Below are positions 10,936 to 22,784 of a DNA stretch of 64,000 bases, one piece after another. The translations under genes were made by a program, and so were the position numbers. Under the pieces are notes generated by a model that was not told where the DNA came from, did not search any database, and worked only from the letters and a program-made list of their open reading frames with translations. The stretch lies in NCBI GenBank assembly GCA_019454045.1, contig SKCR01025356.1, positions 372,001-436,000 on the forward strand, given 5' to 3'. Source of the DNA: Zanthoxylum bungeanum. Its lineage: Eukaryota; Streptophyta; Magnoliopsida; Sapindales; Rutaceae. Every line of letters begins with the position of its first letter. Position 1 is the first letter of the stretch.

Positions 10936-13900
10936 ATGGGTAACGTAGACTACTTGTATCCTTCTTCAAAAGAAAATGCACATCGTGTTGCGATTCCACC
11001 ACCGCAACCGTTTTTCAAGTCTTTGAAGAATAATCTCAAGGAGACTTTCTTTCCTGATGATCCACTCAGGCAGTTCAAGAACCAGCCGGCGTCTAAGAAA
11101 TTCTTATTAGGCCTTCAGTATTTGTTTCCCATTTTTGAATGGGCTCCCCGTTACAGTTTCCAGTTCTTGAAAGCTGACCTTATAGCCGGGATCACTATCG
11201 CCAGTCTTGCAATCCCTCAAGGGATAAGTTACGCTAAACTGGCTAACCTGCCACCAATTCTCGGCCTATGTACGTATACATAACCGCTAAAAAATATTAT
11301 ATACTCTTCATCAAATAAAAAATGTCTCATTAATAAACCAGATTGCCCTACTGACTTCGATGTGTCTACGCCATTGATTTGTTTTTTTTTTTTTTTTTTT
11401 GGGTTTGTGCAGATTCAAGCTTTATTCCGCCATTGGTTTACGCGATGATGGGGAGTTCGAAGGATTTGGCAGTTGGGACAGTGGCTGTTGCTTCCCTTCT
11501 CATAGCTTCTTTCTTGGGGCAAGAAGTTAATGTTAATGAGAATCCTAAGCTTTATCTTCATCTTGCTTTCACATCAACATTTTTTGCTGGTGTGTTTCAA
11601 GCTGCCTTGGGATTGCTAAGGTAATTAAATTATTAAAGTGACATAAAAAAAAGATTAAGAGAAACTTTTTGTATTTATTTCATCTCTCCGCTGTAGGTCT
11701 TGTCTTCATATACTTGGATAATAATTTATTTGATGTAACTTAATTTTTAAAAGCACAGCGAGTAGAAAATTATAAAAAATTTAATACACGGGACTATCCA
11801 AAATCCTTTTTATCTTTTGTTCTGTCTTGCTATAATTAATACATGATGTGTTTAATTTTGTCTTGAAATAAACTGCAGGCTAGGGTTTATCGTGGACTTT
11901 TTATCACATGCAGCCATAGTAGGTTTCATGGGAGGAGCAGCCACAGTGGTGTGCTTGCAACAGCTCAAAGGCATACTTGGCCTTCAACATTTCACTCATG
12001 CCACTGATATTGTATCTGTCATGCGCTCTGTTTTTACACAAACACATCAGGTCCCTCTTCTTAATTAATCCAATCCACTGACTATATAAATTATATAACA
12101 CTCACCACACTTTAATTCTTTCCTCTCTCTCTATTAATCTCATTTTCCCATGTGATTATTATTTAAGTGTTCTTGGTGTGTTCCATTGAATTAAAAATGT
12201 ATAGAGTCATGTGATTCCAATACCTTGGTCTTTTCAAATCCGATGGAATCTAAAAATTACTACCTACCTAAAATGAATAATGCTACTATGTCCGATGCAC
12301 ACGCTTTCGAACTAAAAATAAAATTGGACGAGTATATTAGACAAAATAGCATTTTTGACCTAAAATTTTCAGTTCTTTTATTTATTTATTTATTTTTATT
12401 TAAGTTTCTGTTTCTTCATAATCTTATTTGACAGTGGTCTTTGCTTGTGGCAGTGGAGATGGGAAAGTGGCGTACTGGGTTGTGGTTTTCTTTTCTTCCT
12501 CCTCACCACCAAACATTTTGTAAATATAATCAAATCCATTTTTTAAAACCGTCAATAATATTATCACATGATATTATTTAATTAATTCAGAATTTCAATA
12601 CTATTCAATAAAAATGACACTAGATAATTTTGTATTATATTAATGCGAAAATTGTTGTATATATTGATAGAGCAAGAGGAAGCCAAAGTTCTTTTGGATA
12701 TCAGCAATGGCACCATTGACGTCGGTTATTTTGGGAACGTTACTTGTTTATCTTACCCATGCTGAAAGACACGGTGTCGAAGTGGTGAGCACTCCTATAA
12801 TCTCTCTAAATAAGGACTATTTTGTCAATATATTGTAAAATGAAGCAACCGTGACACAAGTATACAAAACAGTCCAATCAGAAGCTGCCAGCATGTTTGG
12901 TCCACCGTCTTACAAGTGGATTCCGAAGCTTTAGTAAAAGCTAAGTGGGCCCTTACCAATAATGGAAATTGAGTGCAAATGGATTGGGTCCCACGACATC
13001 ATATTGGGAGAGAAAAGTCTAGTAGTTTACTGCCAGCACCCGAAGCCAAATCTGATGGACTTGATTGGACGGCTCTGATTGTGGATTCTTTTTGTCTTTG
13101 TTATTCACTGGCTATGTTTTTGTTTTTATGGGAAGAGTTCTGATAAGCTGCAGCCTGATGTAACTTATGCAGATAGGATACCTGAAGAAGGGATTGAATC
13201 CACCGTCGTTTTCTGATCTGGTGTTCGTGTCTCCTTATCTCATGACAGCTATCAAAACTGGCATCATCACTGGCGTCATCGCTATGGCGGTAAGTACCCT
13301 TTATTTTGAAAATTTTGTCCATGAGAAACAAATTAACATTTTTAATTTTAACGAAAAATGATATCCGAACCCCTATTGTTATTTTCATATTTATTCATTA
13401 AGTCATTTTTTTATATAATTATCTATTGGGTTTTTATTTTTCATTCAAACGGTAAATTATTGTTGTTAACGTCTCGTCCAGTCCCGATCTTGGGGACGAA
13501 AAAATTATCTCGAATTCTTATACTTTTTGAATCGAAATGAAAATTTGGCTCAAATCGCAATCAAAATTTTTATTTGGGTCGATTTTTCGACCCATATATT
13601 ATTCAGTTTGGATCCTAAATCCCTATCAAATGTCGAGATTTTTACCGACTCTAAATAGTAAAATTGTTAATTATGAAAAATTCTAGAACTAATAGGTAAA
13701 TATGAAAAAACATAGACTTAAAGGACACTCTTCCTTAATTTTAGCACTATAATCAAATATTTACCACACATTGATATAATTGTACACGTGATGAAATTTT
13801 TGAGAATTAACAGTGCAGCTCAAATAAGAACTCTGGGTTCAAATTTCATTTGATTTTGGTTAAAGAGAAATGATTGTAAATGTACAGGAAGGGATAGCTG

Positions 13901-15651
13901 TGGGAAGAAGCTTTGCCATGTTCAAGAATTACCACATTGATGGGAACAAAGAGATGATAGCTTTTGGGATGATGAACATAGCTGGTTCTTGCACTTCTTG
14001 CTACCTCACAACAGGTAAAGTAATGGGGGGGCATTATAACTACAGTGGACCTGCTGTTGGATGGCGTGCCCTTCATGAAAAGCAATATAATATATTCCCG
14101 TCTTCCCATTCAATCAATTTTTACTAATTTGCTAATGATTTGTAATATTTATGAACGTGAAATTCCAGGGCCATTTTCTCGGTCAGCTGTGAACTTCAAT
14201 GCAGGTTGCAAGACAGCAGTGTCAAACATTGCCATGTCAATGGCAGTGATGATCACATTACTTTTCTTAACACCATTGTTCCATTACACTCCCCTGGTGG
14301 TTTTATCCGCAATCATAATGGCTGCAATGCTTGGCCTCATCGACTATGAAGCAGCTATCCATCTCTTTAAAGTTGATAAATTTGATTTCATTGTGTGCAT
14401 TGGTGCATATGCTGGTGTGGTATTTGGCAATATCCAAACTGGCCTACTCATTGCGGTACGTATGATCGGATGAAATCCGGACTCTAATTGGCACTATTTG
14501 ACACTGTTTTGTGTTGTTGTTTAGCGTATCCGGGCGATATATACATATAAAGTTAAAGATCAAATTAAAAGATTAAAAAAACACATATCTGAATGCTAGT
14601 GCATAAAAATCTGTGTTTTTTTGTCTTTTAACTTAGTCATCAACTTCTTAATATATTATTTCTGCTCTGCCACTGGCATCTGAAGTTCTTTTATTGTAGT
14701 TAGTTTTGACAATTGACACCAATATATTTGTGCAAAATTGCAGATTTCAATTTCTGTGCTGAGAGTACTTCTGTTCGTGGCAAGGCCAAGGACTTTAGTT
14801 CTTGGTAACATTCCAAATTCCAAAATATACAGAAATATTGAACACTACCCAAATGCAAACAATGTCCCAGGGGTTCTCATACTTAAGATTGATGCTCCTA
14901 TTTACTTTGCCAATGCAAGCTACTTAAGAGAAAGGTATAATTAAACCTTAGAAATTTATGAAACATTCCATATAGGTATCCGTACATCAAAATCTTTCTC
15001 TTGTTGCGGGAGTTTTGTGCATTGGATACGTTATTTTATTCCATATAAGCTTGCATTCGATGATTTTCACGACCGGCATTGCTCTTTCTTGATCTTAATA
15101 GGATATCAAGATGGGTTTATGAAGAGGAGGACAAGTTGAAATCTTCAGGGGAATCCAGCTTACAATATGTTATACTGGATATGGGCGGTAAGCGAGATTC
15201 AAAGATTTTTTCCTGGCAAAATCTTGCATTTGTTACTTAGAAAAATTCTGACTTGTTTGTTTGTTGTATAGCTGTTGGTAACATTGACACTAGTGGCATC
15301 AGCATGCTAGAGGAAGTTAAGAAAACTCTTGATAGAAGAGAGCTCAAGGTACATTCTGTTTTTTTTTCTTTTTTCCCTGACAAAATTCAGATATGTGAAT
15401 CAAAAGAGAACAAGCAGAGTGTTAAATTGATTACAATTTTGTTTTACCAATTCCTGTTCTTTTAGCTTGTATTGGCAAATCCTGGAGCTGAGGTGACAAA
15501 GAAGCTTGACAAATCCAAGTTCATTGAAATTATAGGCCAGGAATGGATTTACCTGACAGTAGGAGAAGCTGTTGCAGCATGCAATTTCATGCTTCATAAT
15601 TGCAAACCAAATCCTGCGGAAGCAGAAACAGAGCCATGGAACAATGTCTAA
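10936..15651 (+). CDS. SULTR3;1-like: Sulfate transporter, group 3 (SULTR3;1-like)
   Basis: Twelve coding exons join in frame: 10936-11269, 11413-11620, 11879-12050, 12454-12519, 12671-12784, 13173-13289, 13888-14014, 14169-14455, 14744-14934, 15102-15187, 15272-15348 and 15466-15651. They total 1965 nt, or 654 residues plus stop, the normal length for the family. All introns are GT-AG. The N-terminus has the group-3 block ETFFPDDPLRQFKNQ, followed by a multi-pass SLC26 membrane domain. The sulfate transporter signature (GLYSSF..PLVYAMMGSSKDLAVG) lies near residues 110-135. A cytoplasmic STAS domain occupies about 518-640, including VGNIDTSG. The C-terminus is EPWNNV. Family knowledge: proton-coupled sulfate uptake, with several group-3 members reported in plastid envelope or vascular tissue. 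Location and substrate of this protein are inferred. It is the only intact cellular gene in the window. The assignment to 3;1 rather than 3;2 is by resemblance and less certain. Confidence 0.95.
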
Positions 15652-16102
15652 GTTTATATAACAAGCTCTTCTAATGAGACTCAATTTATTTTTCATCTGG
15701 TCCAATTATGTATGTGTCATTTGTGTATTTGTAAATTGAGATGCAACATACTATATGCATCCAAATTAACCAAATGGGTAACGAGTCACATTGAGTTTGA
15801 GGTTGATGCTATGCTATGATCAAAGTTGGGGGTATTTTTGTCCTTCCAACATAATGTACTGTAATAAGTATCGAGTATATGAAATTCTCTTGAGATTTCT
15901 ATTGGATTTTATCAAGCTTCATAATAGTTAATAGCTTATTTAAATTTTGGAGATTGCTGTTTACTTGATTGGTGAAGCAAGATCAACATATACATACATA
16001 CATACATATTAAAATTATAAAATTAAATTAATAAATATATTAAATAAAAATCATATTATAATAAAAATATATATTTTAATTTTATAGGAATCATATTATA
16101 AT
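15652..16102. other. 3' flank of the sulfate transporter gene
   Basis: This is the probable 3' UTR and downstream sequence. No perfect AATAAA is seen close to the stop; AATAAG near 15852 is a weak candidate signal. A (CATA)n run lies at about 15985-16007. Confidence 0.45.
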
Positions 16103-16443
16103 AAAAATATATTTTAATTTTATAGGAATTTTATTATAATAAAAATATATATTATAGTATCTTATCCTTATCGCATCACATGGCAACTTCATAATAAAAT
16201 TATAAAATTAAATTAATAGTTCTATTAAATAAAAATCATATTATAATAAAAATACATATTATACTTTTTATAGGAATTTTATTATAAAAAGAAAATATAT
16301 TATAATATCCTATTAAATTATCTACTATTAACCTAACCTTTATAGTTAATTTTTTATTATTAAATTTTAAAATTAAAATAAATTTATAATTATTTATTAC
16401 CATTAAATTATAAAATTAAAATAACAAATTATTAACATAACAA

Positions 16444-16615
16444 TTTTTTTTTGGAAACGTTGGAAATCCCGTCGCCAAATCACCCGACCCGGACTAAAGC
16501 GGGGCATGTAAAACCTCCGAGTGCCACATGCTCTTACAAGAAATACACCACTCGACTCAAACCCAAGACTTGACAACCAAGTCCTAAACTTTTTGCCACC
16601 AAACTACTCTCATTA
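16444..16615 (-). mobile_element. tRNA-derived SINE, copy 1
   Basis: This is a GC-richer island in AT-rich DNA. On the minus strand it has a box A-like TAGTTTGGTGG (16597-16607), a box B-like GGGTTTGAGTC (16554-16564) about 33 bp further on, and a 9-A tail (16444-16452). The 5' edge is estimated and a target duplication is not clear. Confidence 0.65.
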
Positions 16616-16987
16616 GGGACAACATTAGAAACTTATTACAATATAAAAATATATATTTTAATTTTATAGGAATTTTATTATAATAAAAATATATATTATA
16701 GTATCTTATCTTTATCGCATCACATGGCAACTTCATAATAAAATTATAAAATTAAATTAATAGTTCTATTAAATAAAAATCATATTATAATAAAAATACA
16801 TATTATACTTTTTATAGGAATTTTATTATAAAAAGAAAATATATTATAATATCCTATTAAATTATCTACTATTAACCTAACCTTTATAGTTAATTTTTTA
16901 TTATTAAATTTTAAAATTAAAATAAATTTATAATTATTTATTACCATTAAATTATAAAATTAAAATAACAAATTATTAACATAACAA

Positions 16988-17159
16988 TTTTTTTTTGGAA
17001 ACGTTGGAAATCCCGTCGCCAAATCACCCGACCCGGACTAAAGCGGGGCATGTAAAACCTCCGAGTGCCACATGCTCTTACAAGAAATACACCACTCGAC
17101 TCAAACCCAAGACTTGACAACCAAGTCCTAAACTTTTTGCCACCAAACTACTCTCATTA
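16988..17159 (-). mobile_element. tRNA-derived SINE, copy 2
   Basis: This is the same SINE as at 16444-16615, displaced by 544 bp. It was duplicated together with its surroundings and did not transpose independently. Confidence 0.65.
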
Positions 17160-17196
17160 GGGACAACATTAGAAACTTATTACAATATAAAAATAT

Positions 17197-18369
17197 AATA
17201 TATTATTAAAGTAAGAAACTTATTAATTTAATTAATTAATTAATATTTAAATGTATTATTATTAAATTATTAAATTAAATAAAGAAGCCTATTATAATAA
17301 GAAAACATATTATAATCTGTCATTAATATAAAAACTTACGTGACACTTAATTTTTATAATTAATATTTTTATTATTAAATTATAAAATTAAAATATGTTT
17401 ACATTTAATTTTTTATTTTAAAAAAAACCTATTACAATAAAAATACATATTATAATTTTGTAAGAACTATATTATAATAAGAAAACATATTATATTATCC
17501 TATTACAATTAAAAAATATTATTAAATTATAAAATTAAATTAATAAATCTATTAAATAAGAGCCATATTATAACAATAAAATATATCATACTATCCGATT
17601 AATTTTTTGACTAATATAATAAATAATCCAACAAAGAATATATATATAAGTTAAATATTTTTAAGTTTTCTCATCGCGTCACATGACACTTCATCTCTAC
17701 AATTAATTTTTTAATACCTATTATAATAAGACGATATATTATAACATTTTATTAAAATTAAAAAAAAATATATGTGACATCTAATCTCTACAATCAATGT
17801 TTTGATTATTAAATTATAAAATTAAAATAATAAATTATTAAAATTAAGAACCTATTACAATATAAAAATATAATCTCATATTAAATTAAGAAACCTAAAT
17901 AATAGCCGCTCACAAAACCTAGACAATTTTTTGGATTTCGGGTTTATTCTTATTTTTTATTTTATTTTTAATTATTTCTATAAGTTTTTTATTTTATTTT
18001 ATTTTATGATTTTTTATATTTACTGTGCTTCCAGATGCTGACTCAGAGTATTAGTTCGTACACATTAAATTAGAATTATTATTTGAAAATGAGAGAGACA
18101 AACGAATGAGGCATAAATATTACGTGTAAGTAAATCATTTGTCTCATTTACACTATAAAACCGATAAAATCTTGAGCATTTATATGATCAATACATAAAA
18201 TATATACTCAACCCACAAAGTGCCCTGAGCTAGTGTTAATAATGAATAAAAAATTAACCCACTCTTTAAACATGACAAAATAAAATATATAACTATAAAT
18301 AAATTAATTATTTTTAAAGGAAAACATTGTTGACTTAATCTTGTCGTAAAGTAAGATGTATAGTTTTAT
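17197..18369. other. AT-rich degenerate repeats
   Basis: Variants of 'attataaaattaaaat' and 'cacatgacacttcatctctacaatt' recur, resembling parts of the 544-bp unit. No gene is visible. Confidence 0.5.
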
Positions 18370-18377
18370 GTCCTAAG

Positions 18378-19387
18378 TAGGGATGGCAGTGGGTAGGGTA
18401 TGGTGGGGTTTGCCATTACCAAACCCGCACCCACATATGTAAATAAATTACCAAACCCGCACCATACCCGTTGCGAGTTTTAATTTTCATTACCAAACCG
18501 CACCGCATATAAAAATAAATACCAAACCCGCATTATACCCAACAGATTTTTTGCGGGTTTTTAAAATATTGAATTACTTTGTGTTCTTAATAATATAATT
18601 TTTTTAATTAAATAATTTATTTTAATTGCTAGCTGTAGTTTTCACATTGTTTTTCATTTGACATATACAACATGCAATGTATGTATATACAGTACATAGA
18701 TAACATAATGTATGAAGACTCGGTATCATATGTTTATTTTTCATATAAACATAATTAAAACGAGTTCTTCCATTCATAATTATAATGATTTAAGTTAGCC
18801 AACTCAATCGACAATAAGCTAAAAAGTAATCACCAACCTTTGGTCATATTTTTTATGCTAAGTGTAATGAAAGTGATGCTTACAAGGCTCAAGTGGTGTA
18901 AGTGTAATGAAGAACCATGAAAGCTACTGAAGTTGCAGCAAATACTAGCTTATTTTTCTCCTCTCCCGTTTATGATCATTTGAACTTAATCTAAATTTTT
19001 GTATTATAATTTTATTAACAAGTGTGATTAAAAAAAAACAATAATAGTCATGCAAAAAATCTTCAGTTGGGCAAGTTGCGGGCTGCGGCTGAGTGGAAGT
19101 GTGGAACTGTGGATTAGTGTTTTAGGTTTAGGTTTGTTAGTTGTTTTTATATGAAGGTTTTTTTTATATTGTCATAAAAATATTAATTAATAAAAAATAA
19201 TATTGCGGGTATGCGGATACCTGCAGCGGATATCCGTATTTTTTTCTTAAATACCAAACCCGCACCGCACCCGCAGCGGGTTCTGCTTTAAATTACCAAA
19301 CCCGCACCGCACCCACTAATATATTTACCAAATCCTACCCATTGCGGGTGGATTTTTGCGGGTTTGCGGGTAAAATTGCCATCTTTA
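18378..19387. mobile_element. Non-autonomous hAT-type element (about 1.0 kb)
   Basis: Ends are TAGGGATGGCA and, inverted, TAAAGATGGCA (9 of 11 match). The flanks form an 8-bp target duplication, GTCCTAAG at 18370-18377 and ATCCTAAG at 19388-19395 (7 of 8). An 8-bp duplication fits the hAT superfamily. Subterminal regions carry many CCAAACCCGCACC / GCGGGTTTGCGGGT repeats in inverted orientation. There is no coding capacity. Confidence 0.75.
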
Positions 19388-19395
19388 ATCCTAAG

Positions 19396-20880
19396 GGGAT
19401 ACATTTAATTTAAAATTTTAGTAGGGTGAAGGCACATTATATAAGGAGAGACTTAGACCTTATTTGTTTTGTTTTTTATTTGTTTTGTTTTTTTAACTAT
19501 CAGTAATTTGATATAAAAAAGGAGATAGTGATATCCAATTGATCCCTATAAATTTAGAGATGTCAACTTTAACACACTATCTTTAGTAAATCTGTTTAAC
19601 CCTTGACTTATTTTGACTTTAGAAAAAAGACTCCAATACCCCCAGAAAATACAAAAGATTAATTTTTTTTTTTTTAAAAGTTAACATTTAAACTCAATAA
19701 ATAAATTTAATATTTCAAAATGATATAGTTATATATTAAATTTGTAAATAGATAATCTTGTTCCATAAACATAAACACAAAATTTGTAAATATTTAAATA
19801 GTCATTATTTTATTATTTGTAAAGTAAATTTTTTATTTTATTTTAAGTTCAAATTTTTTATTTATATATTATTATTAAATTTGATGTTTTATTTTCATTA
19901 ATTAGAAATAGTTAATATAAAAATAAAACAATTTATCAGCCATTAAAAACCAAAAAAATAGTAATTATATAATATTAATTCAAAAGTATTTTTTGTTTAC
20001 AAAATAAAAACTATGATATTTTTTTTTAATTATTTGTAAGTTTTATGCTTTTGTACTAAAATTATATATTTGTATAATTATGTATAATTATGTTATTAAA
20101 AGTAAATACTTAATTTGTTTATTAAGTTTAAGTGTTCGATTTTTTATGTTGTATTTTTGAAAGGATATGAGTAAAATTAATTAAAGATTAAATCTAACTG
20201 AATTTACTAACAATAAGTACTAAAGCCGATATTTATGAATTTATAGAGATTAAAGTGTCATTATATTAATTTATAATATAACTAAGTGTCATTTTCTTGT
20301 AAAAAAATTAGTTTTTTTCTTTTAATTATTACGTAACTTGAAACTAAATTCACTCTTCTTCGTGAACTAGGTTCAAACTTTAGATTTTTGTATCAGCCTA
20401 GAGGTTTTACTAATTAAGCAATTGACACCTTTAAATTTACTATTAACTTCAATTTCATGTGGTTATGAAAATCATAATACGATTTTTTATCTTAATCCTA
20501 TAAATACTGATAATAATATTTTTTTTATAGTTATTTTTTTTACAATCTTATTGGGATACCGCAGGTGGTGATATGTATAAAGGTATTAGGCGTTTTTTGA
20601 AAAAAAAATTACATTTGCATTGACTCCATTGTATTCACGATTTTCTCTACTTCATGGTCTTATTGAATGAATGTTGTACAATGATATTAATATCAATGTA
20701 AAAATTGCCTCATTTATGTAGCTTTCAATTATTCATTATCTCAGTTTATCATCACTTGTTATCAAATACATGATACTTTGTAATAGTTCTAATTGTCCAA
20801 AATCTACATTTTTACGACTATTTTTCGTTCCAGAGGTAATTCAGAAAAAAAACTACTCCTTGAACAAACCTCACTCAAGC
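19396..20880. other. AT-rich spacer with possible decayed repeats
   Basis: No gene is visible. Segments around 19540-19620 and, inverted, 20190-20260 resemble each other and could be arms of an old inverted-repeat element. A possible minus-strand SINE lies at about 20312-20425, with a box B-like AGTTTGAACCT and a box A-like TTGCTTAATTAG. Both are weak. Confidence 0.35.
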
Positions 20881-22784
20881 AGTAAATTTGTTTGGTTAGT
20901 TGAGAACTAAAGCAAACTTAGTAAGAAAATTAGAAAACATAGAGAAAATAAAGGATTTAACATGGTTCGGTGGAATAGATTCAGTCTACGTCCACAGGTA
21001 CAAAGGAAATAGAACTTTTCTTACCAACTCGGGTCAAATCGACCTGCCTTATCTCTCTATAACACTAAGCTTTTTTGCTCTCTTTTATAATTTGTGAAAA
21101 TGCTAAAATCGCTAGAAACAATCAGCCAACCTCTCAAATTGAGTCTTCAACCCTTTTATATAGTGCGTCTAGATCCACTCTTAAATCAACTCATGACGTT
21201 AGTAACGTTACCCTGTCATCATTGCCCATGCTCTTTCACCCAACTGCTCTGCAAACAATATCTCTCTTGTCTGACACAACTACCATCTACAATCCACAAC
21301 TCACCATTCTAGCCTTTTTTACCCAATGTTACACGTTTTGCCCATGTGCTAGCCTGATTTCAACCACTTGCGCTATTCCGTGTGTCAGGGGATAAGCCTA
21401 TGGCCTACTCCCATCTCATCAACCTTTTGGGGGGTTCAAACCTCCATGTAGGGCTTACCTTACTCACACATAAGCACGATACTACAAACCCCATGTATAT
21501 CCTCGGGTCGGCACACCGATACTGGATCCTCTTCCTCTTTTCTTTACAAGGTCAAGTTGGTATTCCTTCATTTCCCTCACTCTCTCTTTGTAATTCCTGA
21601 CTGTTCTTGGCAAGTACTTGAAGGCTAATGAGCCTCATTTGCTTCCTTATTATTAGTAAAGTTTTTTCGGATGTATGTGACTATGTCTCCGTTGACTCAC
21701 TTCAAATCCCATTCCCAAGTACAAAAAATAATAATCACACGACGTCCCAGGGTCAGTCTTCACATGTGCTAATACTACCGATTCTGATCCCCCTCATTAG
21801 GTCGGATGACTCTGCGCCTCGAACGGGGGCCATTCTGCCCGACCTCTCATCCTGTTAAGTGTAAATCCCTTTATACCCTTCTTCATACTTCAAACTTTCT
21901 TGGTGAGTTGATGTCGGGAACTTCAATAATGATGTGGTTGCCCATTCGTCTTCGAGTTTTGAAAGTACCTATATCACCAAAAGATTCATTTTTGTGATGA
22001 TTTCCATCTCCACCGTCGGTTGGAGTTTCTAGGGTTCTTTAAGCCACCTCTTGGAAGTTGTATAACCATCATGATCTTTCTTAAATGTCTGTCACATCCT
22101 TCTAGGGCTTCCTTCGCTTTGTCTCCCAGAGATGCCACATGTCGCACATCCACGACTTGCATGTCAAAATCGAGGACAATTGTATCCTAACCAAACAGTT
22201 GCCTCAATCTCGTCCTTCCATTTTAATTCAAAGGGTGAGATCTTCATCACACGTGGCGTTGATCCTGACCACTCGCCTCAATTAAACGATCAAGATTAAT
22301 CCGAGCAGCCTATTTAAAGGCTAATGTACTCCATTTTCCTCTTTTAACACTTCGTCTTCTTTAAAGAAATTGCAAAAGTCTCTCTGTTTATTGCAACTTT
22401 GAGCCTTCAACTCCCTTTCGAGCTTCTCAGCATCTTCCTCCATTTGAACAAGTAAGTCCTCTTCTGACTTCTCCTCTCATTATTTATGTTTATGATTTTC
22501 AATAATGGAGCTAGTTTGTATGCACTGAATATTTGTATTTGTGTTGTTTGTTTTGTGATAATGGAAATACGAGGGGTGGGTCTACTCATGTGGGTGTATT
22601 TCTGTTCTTTGTGTGTATATACGAGAATGCTTTTTCTGGATTGTTTTGGCTGTGCTTTGGAGATTTACTATTTTGCAATTGTTAGGGCACTTAGAGCTTT
22701 TTAGGGTTAGTCACTCGGTAGGGATGATGATATCCCCAGTTCTAGTATGCTTTACTAATTGAGATTGTGAACTAACATTTCACA
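20881..22784 (+). other. LTR or 5' flank of a decayed retroelement (candidate)
   Basis: Text such as 'acatggttcggtggaatagattcagtctacgtccac' is reminiscent of plant LTRs. TATA-like stretches lie near 21157 (TTATATAG) and 22311 (TATTTAAAGG), ahead of the gag-like frame at 22785. I could not find matching termini or a primer-binding site, so the boundaries are open. The small reading frames here show no recognisable domain. Confidence 0.35.

Larger units (their letters stand above)
16103..17196. repeat. 544-bp tandem duplication
   Basis: Two head-to-tail copies (about 16103-16650 and 16653-17196) are offset by exactly 544 bp at several landmarks, for example TCGCATCACATGG at 16171 and 16715 and AACATTAG at 16621 and 17165. 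They are almost identical; I noticed one C/T difference. Each copy holds AT-rich degenerate repeats plus one SINE. The near-identity suggests a recent event or an assembly artefact. Confidence 0.9.

Noticed and set aside
13101..13388. 95-codon minus-strand frame
   Set aside because: Antisense shadow of exon 6 of the sulfate transporter and its intron.
19500..20310. Possible inverted-repeat element of about 0.8 kb
   Set aside because: The arms resemble each other only loosely and no target duplication could be placed.
20312..20425. Possible third SINE on the minus strand
   Set aside because: Box-like motifs are present, but the tail is impure and no target duplication was found, so it is only mentioned within the spacer entry.
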